From: a virus
Length of the DNA: 21,339 nt
IMG/VR virus record: IMGVR_UViG_3300030406_001509
Span: 1 to 21,339 of that record
Direction: 5' to 3' (one strand)
Within the stretch, counting starts at the first letter, position 1. Every line of letters starts with the position of its first letter. Positions 1-6,327 of this stretch are shown in pieces. The notes under the pieces were generated by a model. The model was given only the letters and a program-made list of their open reading frames with translations. It was not told the origin of the DNA and searched no databases. A program made the position numbers and the translations under genes.

Positions 1-15
1 ATAAACGATATAGAT

Positions 16-45
16 ATATTAAAGGAACAAAGGCTACAAAGTAAA
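16..45 (-). promoter_or_regulatory. Leftward promoter P1 (GCTTTACT family), fires out of the window
   Basis: On the minus strand the -35-like TTTACT lies at 45-40 within GTGCTTTACTTT (49-38), and an 18-base spacer leads to TAATAT (21-16). It lies just after the stop of the gene ending at 52 and would drive a gene beyond the left edge. The block AAAGTAAAGCACTAT (plus strand, 38-52) is identical to the one at 1032-1046. Seen directly: the repeated motif and spacing. Promoter activity is inferred. Confidence 0.7.
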
Positions 46-51
46 GCACTA

Positions 52-309
52 TTACATGTCCTCCAAAATCTGCTCAGCACTCTTCTCATACTCCCACCAA
101 ACGTGGATAATCTTGTCGTTTTGTTGCCGCTCTATTTTCCCATTATTGTATTCAAAATCAGTAACATAGCCACGTTCTGTATCTTCTGGTCGATCATCAT
201 ACCAACATGATTTTAGTCTATGTGTGTGTACTGATTTTATCTCGCTACCCCACTGTTCTGCTTTTAGTAGAGCTCTTTGTCTTTCGACTAATTCTTTAAA
301 TTGTGTCAT
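52..309 (-). CDS. Hypothetical protein, 85 aa
   Basis: I do not recognise a family. The protein is charged and soluble, with no membrane segment, signal peptide or cysteine pair. It has an N-terminal helix-prone stretch rich in Glu, Lys and Arg (about residues 1-25) and an aromatic acidic C-terminus (WWEYEKSAEQ). The start ATG shares its A with the TGA stop of the upstream gene (TGATG at 311-307), so it is probably translated by coupling. It is the last gene before promoter P1 and is likely co-transcribed with the genes starting at 512 and 935. Its length and position suit a phage early accessory protein, but no function can be assigned. Confidence 0.7.
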   Translation of the reverse strand: MTQFKELVERQRALLKAEQWGSEIKSVHTHRLKSCWYDDRPEDTERGYVTDFEYNNGKIERQQNDKIIHVWWEYEKSAEQILEDM

Positions 310-512
310 CAGCTCACCGAATCTTCTTGTTCTTCTTTTGCTTCTTCGAAGGCATCAAATATCAACTGATAAAGTGCAAACTCATCACCTGATAAATATT
401 TTTTCTGTCTGAAGTCGCTTTCTTTGATTTTTTGTACAACGATCCGAGCTATCGTTCTGACTGAGGTAGTCGTTATCTTACCGTTGTTATCTATTAATTC
501 TACTTTATACAT
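309..512 (-). CDS. Hypothetical protein, 67 aa
   Basis: No family is recognised. This is a small soluble protein with a beta-prone N-terminus (MYKVELIDNNGK) and an acidic C-terminal helix ending EEAKEEQEDSVS. The ATG at 512 has a strong Shine-Dalgarno, AAGGAGG, six bases upstream, so the start is well supported. Its leader contains a perfect 9-bp hairpin (532-566) that ends about ten bases before the ribosome-binding site. The gene overlaps the next one by a single base. It probably belongs to the transcription unit started by promoter P2, unless the hairpin reduces read-through. Confidence 0.72.
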   Translation of the reverse strand: MYKVELIDNNGKITTTSVRTIARIVVQKIKESDFRQKKYLSGDEFALYQLIFDAFEEAKEEQEDSVS

Positions 513-531
513 GGATTCCTCCTTTTAAGTC

Positions 532-566
532 GTCCTGCGGCAAAACAAATAACAAAACCGCAGGAC
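532..566 (-). other. GC-rich hairpin in a leader: 9-bp stem, 17-base loop
   Basis: The arms are 532-540 (GTCCTGCGG) and 558-566 (CCGCAGGAC), perfectly complementary around an AT-rich loop (541-557). In the leftward transcript the stem is followed by GACUUAAAAGGAGG, not a uridine run, so a classic intrinsic terminator is unlikely. It sits between the stop of the gene ending at 591 and the ribosome-binding site of the gene starting at 512. RNA processing, mRNA stabilisation or translational control are possible. The structure is seen directly; the role is not known. Confidence 0.7.
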
Positions 567-590
567 TTGAGAGCTCTTGCTCCCCATTAA

Positions 591-935
591 TTAGACTTTG
601 ACGAAGTAACCCTCATCCGTCAGTCTCTTAGCGTAAAACCTAAAGATTCTAAGCGGCTCCTGACGTGTAGCAAGTATCTTCATCTTAACTGCTAACTTAG
701 TTAAGTCTTGAGCTGTAAAGCTAGAAGAGTCTAAATCCTCTTTCTTAGCTGTAGCAGCTGTGTCAACCAATGCTCTCATTTGAGCAGTTTTACAGTCTTC
801 AGGGTTTTTACCTGTAAACTTGTAAAGCGTTCTAGGTGACCCATTGCTAGAAGTAGTGGGCTCGGGTATCACAACCCCACTATTTTTCTTAGCTATCGAC
901 TTCTTAACAGTCTTTTTAGCTGTAGATGTAGTCAT
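591..935 (-). CDS. Hypothetical basic protein, 114 aa, first gene of the P2 unit
   Basis: Not recognised as a named family. Residues 1-20 form a Lys/Thr/Ala-rich low-complexity tail (TAKKTVKKSIAKK) resembling histone-like or nucleic-acid-binding tails. Residues 35-114 look like a compact helical domain ending in FYAKRLTDEGYFVKV. The ATG at 935 is preceded by AGAAAGGAG with good spacing, the same leader motif used before the genes starting at 9672, 14707 and 15024. Promoter P2 lies about 75 bases upstream, so this is a promoter-proximal gene and probably well expressed. A DNA-binding role is suggested only by the basic tail. Confidence 0.75.
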   Translation of the reverse strand: MTTSTAKKTVKKSIAKKNSGVVIPEPTTSSNGSPRTLYKFTGKNPEDCKTAQMRALVDTAATAKKEDLDSSSFTAQDLTKLAVKMKILATRQEPLRIFRFYAKRLTDEGYFVKV

Positions 936-1010
936 AACATTCTCCTTTCTAAATTATAATAACACACTCGTAAGTGCAACCTTCAGCTTGTTTACCAACA
1001 AACTATAACC

Positions 1011-1039
1011 ATTGTATAGTGCGAAACTCAGAAAGTAAA
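1011..1039 (-). promoter_or_regulatory. Leftward promoter P2 (GCTTTACT family)
   Basis: On the minus strand TTTACT (1039-1034, within GTGCTTTACTTT) is followed after 17 bases by TACAAT (1016-1011). It lies between the genes ending at 1051 and starting at 935. Spacing and the TAnnnT box fit a sigma-70-type promoter, and the longer upstream motif is shared with four other sites in the window. The core overlaps the inverted repeat 1014-1048. Confidence 0.75.
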
Positions 1040-1048
1040 GCACTATAC
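1014..1048. promoter_or_regulatory. Perfect 9-bp inverted repeat over promoter P2, operator candidate
   Basis: GTATAGTGC (1014-1022) and GCACTATAC (1040-1048) are exact reverse complements separated by 17 bases. The left arm overlaps the -10 box and the right arm abuts the -35 element. A partial third copy, ACTATA, lies at 1002-1007. This fits a two-site operator for a dimeric repressor. As RNA it could also form a hairpin at the end of the upstream gene, but no uridine run follows. Confidence 0.55.
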
Positions 1049-1050
1049 GA

Positions 1051-1272
1051 TTAACCTTGATTAACGTAATTACGATCAGCCCCGTAGAGAAAATCACCAA
1101 TATCATCTTTTAGTTTTGCAACATCTTCCCAAAGCATAGCATTAGGAACAATATCAATCATATTAAGACTTTTCTCTAGTAGAGCTCTAGCCTTCACTAA
1201 ATCGTTAGCCTGATGATCTACGTGCTTCTCTAAATCTCTTACGTATTGGGTTGGTTCTAACTCTTTCGCCAT
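1051..1272 (-). CDS. Hypothetical protein, 73 aa, probably helical
   Basis: No named family is recognised. Residues 8-35 look like a long amphipathic or coiled-coil helix (YVRDLEKHVDHQ and ARALLEKSL), followed by a second helical stretch around WEDVAKLKDDIGDFL. There is no catalytic motif or membrane segment. The ATG at 1272 has AGGAG seven bases upstream and the gene overlaps the end of its upstream neighbour by 16 bases. It closes the P3 unit (genes 2802 to 1051) just before promoter P2. It is most likely a small accessory phage protein. Confidence 0.7.
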   Translation of the reverse strand: MAKELEPTQYVRDLEKHVDHQANDLVKARALLEKSLNMIDIVPNAMLWEDVAKLKDDIGDFLYGADRNYVNQG

Positions 1273-1529
1273 ATCCTAACTCCTGATACTTCTAGTGAGC
1301 CATAGCTCTCTAACATATATCTAAGAACAAAAGTCCACTCGGGATCTTGTTTCTTACCAAAATTACGACTAGCTTGAGCTAAACGATTACGTAAGCGTTG
1401 AGCATCATCTTTTTCCGCTAATTTAATAAATATAGAGTCCCCTACTTCCATATCTTCGAACGGATAAGTGTTCTTAGATCGTAAATCCGTAGGCAACGGT
1501 ACATTCTTTTCTATTTTATATTCAGCCAT
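1257..1529 (-). CDS. Conserved small phage protein, 90 aa
   Basis: The arrangement of YPFEDMEVGDSIFI (about residues 22-35), a central basic helix (RLRNRLAQASRNFGKK) and a C-terminal GVRIWRKS matches a widespread family of small phage proteins of unknown function. The family typically reads YPF-x2-M-x-VGDSF near the start and ends with Arg-x-Trp-Arg; I believe it carries a recent DUF number, possibly DUF7303, but cannot confirm this. The start is supported by GAGGAGG upstream and a TAATG junction with the gene before it. The basic helix could contact nucleic acid, which is inference. Confidence 0.75.
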   Translation of the reverse strand: MAEYKIEKNVPLPTDLRSKNTYPFEDMEVGDSIFIKLAEKDDAQRLRNRLAQASRNFGKKQDPEWTFVLRYMLESYGSLEVSGVRIWRKS

Positions 1530-1768
1530 TAATTAACCTCCTCTGGTTCAGGCACGGTATATATCATGCCCCTGTCTTCCATATAGCCTCTCCAAAAAGC
1601 CAACAACATAGCGGGATCTTCAGTCCCGATAAGTTCTTGACAACCTTGTTGTATCATGATGTCCGATATTGCATGAGCCAAGTCTTCTTGACCTGACTCA
1701 TACAAAGCAACCCAAACACTACTCATCACGAAACCGTCTACTTTGTAGTCTTTTGGGCTGTCAGCCAT
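1529..1768 (-). CDS. Hypothetical acidic protein, 79 aa
   Basis: No family is recognised. The protein is acidic and soluble. It appears helical in the middle (VWVALYESGQEDLAHAISDIMIQQG) and ends with MIYTVPEPEEVN. Its ATG shares one base with the TAA stop of the DUF932 gene (TAATG at 1770-1766) and lies close behind that gene's GAGGTT sequence, so it is probably translated by coupling. The tight link to the DUF932 gene suggests shared expression, not necessarily shared function. Confidence 0.7.
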   Translation of the reverse strand: MADSPKDYKVDGFVMSSVWVALYESGQEDLAHAISDIMIQQGCQELIGTEDPAMLLAFWRGYMEDRGMIYTVPEPEEVN

Positions 1769-2802
1769 TATGCAACCTCAGCGTACTTAATAGCTAGATC
1801 GAGAGCTTTCGCTTTACGATTAGCCGCTACACCAAACCATGAGCTGTGTAGGGTATTACCCTTCTCGTGAGACTCACGTAAGTGGTCTTCTACGTAGGTA
1901 ACCGCATTTAATGCACCCCACCAAGTACCCTTAGAAGAAGCTAAATGAGCTCCTGGTTGTTGCTCAAGAGCATCAACAACTAATTTAGGGTACTTATTAA
2001 ATTGATCAATAAGCGGCGTTTGCTCACCGATCAGCTTACCGTCAGCTTTAAGCTTCTGCTCATGCCTATAAGTAAGCATGGTATTAGGTTGGTAAAGCTC
2101 TCCGACGAAGTCTAAGAACTGCGGGTGTTTAGCTTTCTTCTTAGAAAGAAACTCCGCCGCTTCCTTAAACTTACTCATCTTCTCTGCCGATAACCCTAGA
2201 GCTTCTTCCGCAGCTTCCATAACGTCTGCATCAAACTCTCTAACGTGTGGCATACGGAAAGACGCTGTACCCTTATCACCTAAAGCGAAAGTAAGTGTGT
2301 TATTGCACACTACTCTAATAGGTGTAAGTTTAACAGTCATCGACTTACCAACGACATGCGGTTGGTGTATTAAAAGGTAACCTTTAATATGGTCTTCGCC
2401 CGCAAGCTCGAAGTCCTCAGAAATTTTAGCTAAACCCCAAATTTCTGCACCGTCCTTTAAGCTACCCGCAGTCTCCATCTTCATGTGTCCCGCTTCGGTA
2501 AAACGTTTAAAGAACTTAAATATGTCCTCGTTTTGAACAGGGACGTAATCCCTACCACAATGACTAAGAACACGGTTATCAGAATCACGAACGATGTGGA
2601 AAGTATTCTCCGCTTGGATTAACCCCACGTCGTCGCTCCACTCAGGTGCGTCAAGCGTATAACTTGGACGTTTACTAACTGTCCAGTCAAGACTTGCTGC
2701 CTCCTGCATTTGCAATGGTGTAAGGTCATCAGATACTTCGACACCTAATCCGTGCCATGGTACCTGATTCGCCCACGCCATTGTCTCTATTTGATGTGCC
2801 AT
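1768..2802 (-). CDS. DUF932 phage/plasmid-like protein, 344 aa
   Basis: This matches the DUF932 / phage-plasmid-like (TIGR03299-type) family. The N-terminus MAHQIETMAWANQVPWHGLG has the typical aromatic stretch ending in PWHGLG, followed by a 'disL..aa.lDW.v.' segment and RDYVPVQNEDIF. Later come a PIRVVCNNTL block (near residue 165) and a C-terminal W-G-A-x-N-A-V-T-x-x-x-D motif. The biochemical role of the family is unknown; it is common on phages and plasmids. I place the start at 2802 rather than the in-frame ATG at 2826, because GGAGG (2813-2809) lies six bases before 2802. Promoter P3 lies just upstream, so this is the first gene of its unit. Confidence 0.9.
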   Translation of the reverse strand: MAHQIETMAWANQVPWHGLGVEVSDDLTPLQMQEAASLDWTVSKRPSYTLDAPEWSDDVGLIQAENTFHIVRDSDNRVLSHCGRDYVPVQNEDIFKFFKRFTEAGHMKMETAGSLKDGAEIWGLAKISEDFELAGEDHIKGYLLIHQPHVVGKSMTVKLTPIRVVCNNTLTFALGDKGTASFRMPHVREFDADVMEAAEEALGLSAEKMSKFKEAAEFLSKKKAKHPQFLDFVGELYQPNTMLTYRHEQKLKADGKLIGEQTPLIDQFNKYPKLVVDALEQQPGAHLASSKGTWWGALNAVTYVEDHLRESHEKGNTLHSSWFGVAANRKAKALDLAIKYAEVA

Positions 2803-2808
2803 AAAAAA

Positions 2809-2813
2809 CCTCC
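2809..2813 (-). promoter_or_regulatory. Ribosome-binding site fixing the DUF932 start
   Basis: GGAGG on the minus strand sits six bases before the ATG at 2802. It falls inside the reading frame if the upstream ATG at 2826 were used, and nothing comparable precedes 2826. Confidence 0.8.
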
Positions 2814-2860
2814 GTTTTGTTTGCACTGTTAAATGAGCGTAGCTGTAAACTACGGGGTAT

Positions 2861-2890
2861 ATAGTAAAAGAAGAAACCTACGATAGTAAA
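2861..2890 (-). promoter_or_regulatory. Leftward promoter P3 (GCTTTACT family)
   Basis: On the minus strand TTTACT (2890-2885, within TGCTTTACT) is followed after 18 bases by TACTAT (2866-2861). The -35 part overlaps the last codons of the nuclease gene ending at 2878. Predicted transcription starts near 2854, at a short hairpin with arms 2838-2842 and 2850-2854 (CGTAG/CTACG). It would drive the DUF932 gene. It is the most divergent family member after position 8 of the motif. Confidence 0.6.
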
Positions 2891-3267
2891 GCAGCAGCGA
2901 GAGCCTCCCAATCGTAAGGAGGAACAAGCTTAACCAGAGCCTTCTTCTTAAAACCTTCGTCAATAAGTTCTTTTGCACCTAGTAGACCATCTACGTGGAA
3001 CAACTTTATAACTTCATTTTTTCTTGCTAAAACAAAAACTTGTCCACCGTATTGAGCACGTTTAGCTATCCATGCAACTTGCATAGGTCGTAGAGTGAGT
3101 GCGTTCCCAGAGTGTATTTCTTTTAACTCTACCCAAAACTCTTGACCTTTAGCACAACCATTAACATCAGGCACTCCAGAACCTGTTGCTCCTGTTTCTA
3201 TTCGTTGTAGATGTATATCTCGTAGATTGGTTTTAATCAATCTCCAGAGTTCTTTTTCTTTAGCCAA
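2878..3267 (-). CDS. PD-(D/E)XK nuclease, VRR-NUC / Holliday-junction-resolvase-like, 129 aa
   Basis: The catalytic signature is visible: GVPDVN (Asp34) followed by FWVELKE (Glu47-Leu-Lys49), giving PD-x12-ExK. It is preceded by an N-terminal acidic helix (EKELWRLIK) and followed by a helix with LRPMQVAWI, as in VRR-NUC and small phage resolvase-like nucleases. Likely role: metal-dependent cutting of branched or damaged DNA during replication, recombination or packaging. The start is a TTG at 3267. An in-frame TGA two codons upstream excludes an earlier start, and AAGGAG (3279-3274) is well spaced. It overlaps the upstream gene by 31 bases. The fold is fairly certain; the exact substrate is not. 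Confidence 0.82.
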   Translation of the reverse strand: MAKEKELWRLIKTNLRDIHLQRIETGATGSGVPDVNGCAKGQEFWVELKEIHSGNALTLRPMQVAWIAKRAQYGGQVFVLARKNEVIKLFHVDGLLGAKELIDEGFKKKALVKLVPPYDWEALAAALLS

Positions 3268-3878
3268 AGCTCACTCCTTGTGCCCATCAAAATATTTTGA
3301 AATTTGAAAGTATTATAATTTTTTGCACGTTTATCTGGTTGATAATGAGAACCGTCTGAATATCTAGCGGGGGTAGTTTCTTCATTTATTTTCTCAAATA
3401 ACTCTACAGGATCTTCATAGATATAAGAATCATCGCTTACTGTATAACCTATCAAATCTATAATCTGTTCAGGTAGAGTACAATGCCCATAACAATCTAT
3501 TGGCTCCCTGTCGGTTTGGTCGATTCCAGGCTTTATATCACCTTTCTCGTATATCTTAGTGTACTGCTTATTTCGTGCTAAATCGTAAGACTCTTTACAT
3601 TTATCACTACAATAATATGATTTTTCTAAATGGTCTATACCGCACCATAAACAAGATTTTTTACCCTCAGTAGAGCTTAGATGAACATTCTTAGTAAGAT
3701 CCCCCCACTTGTACGTTCTATTTTCTTCTCTACAATTTACTGAACAAAACTTCTTTTTTCTAGTAGCTTCAAAATTATCGCCACACCAATAACATTCTTG
3801 TTTTATGTTCTTACTCTTATCTTGTATTAATAATCTCTTTTTATACGTGAGTAGAGGGAACACTAATACAAACTTCAT
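3237..3878 (-). CDS. Putative zinc-binding protein with two tandem CxxC...CxxxC modules, about 213 aa
   Basis: Two similar zinc-ribbon or treble-clef-like modules are visible near the N-terminus: CYWC...FCSVNC (Cys29, 32, 45, 49) and CLWC...YCSDKC (Cys76, 79, 90, 94). This resembles small zinc fingers of phage HNH-associated or transposase-like proteins, but no HNH catalytic motif follows. The C-terminal half is acidic then basic (DPVELFEKINEE, then KKKNSGD) and unrecognised. I favour the ATG at 3878, which overlaps the preceding stop as TGATG. An in-frame ATG at 3890 would add MGFL. The N-terminus is rather hydrophobic (MKFVLVFPLL). A nucleic-acid or protein-binding role is inferred. Confidence 0.72.
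   Translation of the reverse strand: MKFVLVFPLLTYKKRLLIQDKSKNIKQECYWCGDNFEATRKKKFCSVNCREENRTYKWGDLTKNVHLSSTEGKKSCLWCGIDHLEKSYYCSDKCKESYDLARNKQYTKIYEKGDIKPGIDQTDREPIDCYGHCTLPEQIIDLIGYTVSDDSYIYEDPVELFEKINEETTPARYSDGSHYQPDKRAKNYNTFKFQNILMGTRSELWLKKKNSGD
3274..3279 (-). promoter_or_regulatory. Ribosome-binding site supporting a TTG start
   Basis: AAGGAG on the minus strand lies six bases before the TTG at 3267. With the in-frame stop just upstream, it supports initiation at a non-ATG codon. Confidence 0.75.
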
Positions 3879-4219
3879 CAGAAATCCCATCCTGTATGCG
3901 GAGCCTTCTTTTTGTTGTTAGCTATAGTTCTTATACATTTTCTTTCTAGCCATTCGTTATAAGCTCGTTGTATTTGTTCTTCTTCATTAGAGTAGAGTTT
4001 AGCTAACTCTTGCCACTTCTCTCTAGCTTTTTGTTGTCCTGTGTAATAGTAACCGTCTCCGAGTAGACACCTCTGCATAATTTGCCAAGCTCTTTGTTTC
4101 GTAACGTTAAATCTTTCTCCAAGTTCCTGTAGAGTACAACCATCTCCTATCCAAACCAGATACATATCTTTATACATTCTGTCTTGTTTCATCATACGTT
4201 CTTTCGATATACCTTTCAT
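3878..4219 (-). CDS. Helix-turn-helix DNA-binding protein, sigma-70 region 4-like, 113 aa
   Basis: Residues about 28-50 (CTLQELGERFNVTKQRAWQ) give a clear helix-turn-helix of the kind found in sigma-70 region 4 and small phage regulators. The core is 'LqELGerFnVTkqRawqIm'. The rest is basic and helical, with no second domain. It is too short to be a complete sigma factor. It could be a transcriptional regulator acting on phage promoters, for example the repeated GCTTTACT sites or the operator at 1014-1048; that link is speculation. The ATG at 4219 overlaps the polymerase stop (TAATG), with AAAGGAGG four to five bases upstream inside the polymerase gene's last codons. Confidence 0.78.
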   Translation of the reverse strand: MKGISKERMMKQDRMYKDMYLVWIGDGCTLQELGERFNVTKQRAWQIMQRCLLGDGYYYTGQQKAREKWQELAKLYSNEEEQIQRAYNEWLERKCIRTIANNKKKAPHTGWDF

Positions 4220-6075
4220 TAAACCTCCTTTGTATCACCCCAAGATTCGCCTACCTCTATATCTACAACTAAAGGTACAGCAAGTTGTATACAGTTTTCC
4301 ATAATCTCTGCTACTCGCTTACCTTGTTGTTCGTTTTCGATAGAGACATCTACCTCATCGTGAACCTGTAGGTGTGGAACTATTCCTTCCTTCCATAAAT
4401 CCAACATAGCTAGTTTTGTCATATCAGCAGCCGAACCTTGTATTAATCTATTTAGTGCTTTGTACGTATACGACCTACGTAAATCGTCACCGTATTTTTC
4501 TTTTGCTTCTTCTAAGGGTAACGGTGTGCTTCTTTCGTAACGTTTTTCCCAAGAATCAAACCTACACTTACGCCCCCCTAGAGTTTTTATGTACCCTCTA
4601 TCGTTAGCCACACGAGTACAATGATCTTGTAAACCTTTTATAAATGGTACTTGAGCATGATACTGAAGAAATAGCTTTTCAGCCTCTACATCATCAAGCC
4701 CTAATTCGTTAATTAGCTTTTCTTTACCCATTCCGTAACTTAGCCCTAGATTAATCACTTTAGCTTGCTTACGTGGGATATTAGCCATGTCCGCTATTAT
4801 CTGGTGGAAGTCTGCGTTTTTATCTCTATAGTCCGCTACGGCTTCTTTAGCACCCGCTAGACCTACTTTATTAGCGTAATGTACGGTTATTCTAGGTTCT
4901 TGCTGTGAGTAATCGAACACGCCCCACTGACAGTCATCTTCTGGTATAAAAACAGAACGAATTAAGTTGCCTATCTCTGGGTCACGAGCAGGGACTTGTT
5001 GTAGATTAGGATTACTGTAACTAAACCTACCGCTTACTGTACCGCCGCTATCGTTACGTAGAGGATGAGCTTCCGCATGTATTCTACCTTCGTAAGAGTG
5101 TTCTAAAATCATCTTATCTATAAACGTTGTTCTAGCTTTATTTAGTTTTCTTGCTTTTACAATAAGTTTTGGTAGATCGTGTTCATGTTTCTCTAACCAA
5201 TCTCTTTGGAAACTAGCCATACCTTTTTCAGTATGCGGGTACCATAAATTATTATTATCGAATATGTCTTTTAACGAAGCATTAGCCCAAAGGTTTACTT
5301 CTGAACCGTACTTACGTTTTATCTCTACCTGTATCTTTTGTTCTTCCTTCGATAACTGTTCGCTTATCCTGTGTGCTTTTTCTTCATCTACCCGTACCCC
5401 TTGCCATCTCATTTCTATCAGTAGAGGTAGTAGAGCACACTCTGTTTTAAATATCTTTTCTACGTCTTGATATCTTAATTCGTTTTTTAATACCCTCCAT
5501 AATTTTAAGGTAAGGGCTGCATCTTGCTCGCCATAAGGTCCAACGTATTTAGCTGGAAGTTTATACATCTCTGACTTAGGATTTATACCGTAAGCCAAAG
5601 CTGCATCCTGTAATAACGATTCATCTTTCTTTTCGTTACAGTAAGTCTCTCCCAAAGAGTCGAGAGAGAAAGAATATCTATGTTCATCTATCAAGGGAGC
5701 GGCAATGATAGTGTCCAGAACTTGTCCGTGAATATCAATGCCTTCCCTTTTTAACCACCCCACATCGTACAACGAGTTATGAAAAACCACATCACGTTTG
5801 TCCGATTTAAGAGTGTTTCTTAGCCACTTTAAAACAACATCTTCGTCTAAGTTTCCGCCGCCCTCGTGACGTATAGGAAAGTAGCCTTTCCAATTATCAG
5901 AGGCAACGCCAATGCCAACTATATGACCACGACCTGTAGCCCACCCTGGACCGCTAGTAAGCAGATGAGGGTCGTAAGTTTCTAAATCTATAGCTAACGT
6001 TTCTGTCTCCCCAAACGTAGGAAACACATCAGGTACAGACCATTTACTATCAGGTGTAAACATAGGTTGTTGCAT
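4219..6075 (-). CDS. polA: Family-A DNA polymerase with 3'-5' exonuclease, 618 aa
   Basis: This is the phage replicative polymerase, Klenow-like with no 5' nuclease domain. The exonuclease motifs look intact: AIDLETYD (Asp30, Glu32), VVFHNSLYDVGW (Asn100, Asp104) and YGEQDAA (Tyr181, Asp185). Polymerase motif A is FDYSQQEPRI (Asp388, Glu393). Motif B is RKQAKVINLGLSYG (Arg435, Lys439, Tyr447). Motif C is QVHDEVD (His572, Asp573, Glu574). The residue matching E. coli Pol I Phe762 is Leu443. The ATG at 6075 overlaps the previous stop (TAATG region) and has only an A/G-rich weak Shine-Dalgarno, so coupling is likely. It lies downstream of the nucleotide-modification cassette and may be co-transcribed with it. 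Confidence 0.97.
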   Translation of the reverse strand: MQQPMFTPDSKWSVPDVFPTFGETETLAIDLETYDPHLLTSGPGWATGRGHIVGIGVASDNWKGYFPIRHEGGGNLDEDVVLKWLRNTLKSDKRDVVFHNSLYDVGWLKREGIDIHGQVLDTIIAAPLIDEHRYSFSLDSLGETYCNEKKDESLLQDAALAYGINPKSEMYKLPAKYVGPYGEQDAALTLKLWRVLKNELRYQDVEKIFKTECALLPLLIEMRWQGVRVDEEKAHRISEQLSKEEQKIQVEIKRKYGSEVNLWANASLKDIFDNNNLWYPHTEKGMASFQRDWLEKHEHDLPKLIVKARKLNKARTTFIDKMILEHSYEGRIHAEAHPLRNDSGGTVSGRFSYSNPNLQQVPARDPEIGNLIRSVFIPEDDCQWGVFDYSQQEPRITVHYANKVGLAGAKEAVADYRDKNADFHQIIADMANIPRKQAKVINLGLSYGMGKEKLINELGLDDVEAEKLFLQYHAQVPFIKGLQDHCTRVANDRGYIKTLGGRKCRFDSWEKRYERSTPLPLEEAKEKYGDDLRRSYTYKALNRLIQGSAADMTKLAMLDLWKEGIVPHLQVHDEVDVSIENEQQGKRVAEIMENCIQLAVPLVVDIEVGESWGDTKEV

Positions 6076-6327
6076 TTATTTTTTCTTCTTAGACCTTTTT
6101 GTTTTCTTTTTCTTCGGTGCCTTACCACCAACGTAAGCTTCGTTTACGTCAGGAGTAGAAGGATCATCCGCTTTAAAAGTGCCTTTCTTAGTTCTAGCTC
6201 GAACAGGCTCAGGTGTAACTAACTCAGGATCAAACTTTTTAAGTTCTACCTTACCGTCTTCTACTGCCTGTTTTACGCTATCCTCTTTATTAGAAAATAA
6301 GTTCTTTATAAAACTAAATATACTCAT
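6076..6327 (-). CDS. Small protein with a poly-lysine tail, 83 aa
   Basis: No family is recognised. The N-terminus (MSIFSFIKNLFSNKE) is an amphipathic helix. The middle is Pro/Glu-rich and probably disordered (DPELVTPEPVRAR). The C-terminus is almost all lysine (KAPKKKKTKRSKKKK). Such a tail suggests binding to DNA or RNA, and the N-terminal helix could touch a membrane or a partner protein. The ATG at 6327 overlaps the previous stop as ATGA, with GAGGTAG upstream. It sits immediately before polA. It could be a polymerase accessory or DNA-coating protein, but this is only inferred from charge and position. Confidence 0.72.
   Translation of the reverse strand: MSIFSFIKNLFSNKEDSVKQAVEDGKVELKKFDPELVTPEPVRARTKKGTFKADDPSTPDVNEAYVGGKAPKKKKTKRSKKKK

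Noticed and set aside
38-49. TGCTTTA within the promoter motif resembles the T4 MotA box
   Set aside because: In T4 the MotA box sits about 12-13 bases before the -10 box; here the distance is about 19-20 bases, and no MotA-like gene was recognised.
532-566. Hairpin read as an intrinsic terminator
   Set aside because: No uridine run follows the stem in the leftward transcript; a ribosome-binding site does.
264-1188. 12-base repeat TAGTAGAGCTCT at about 266-277 and 1180-1191
   Set aside because: Both copies encode the same short peptide, Arg-Ala-Leu-Leu, in helical proteins; chance plus codon preference is enough.
2729-2911. Leftward 60-codon frame covering the start of the DUF932 gene
   Set aside because: It overlaps the P3 promoter and the DUF932 coding start in another frame and has no homology-like features.
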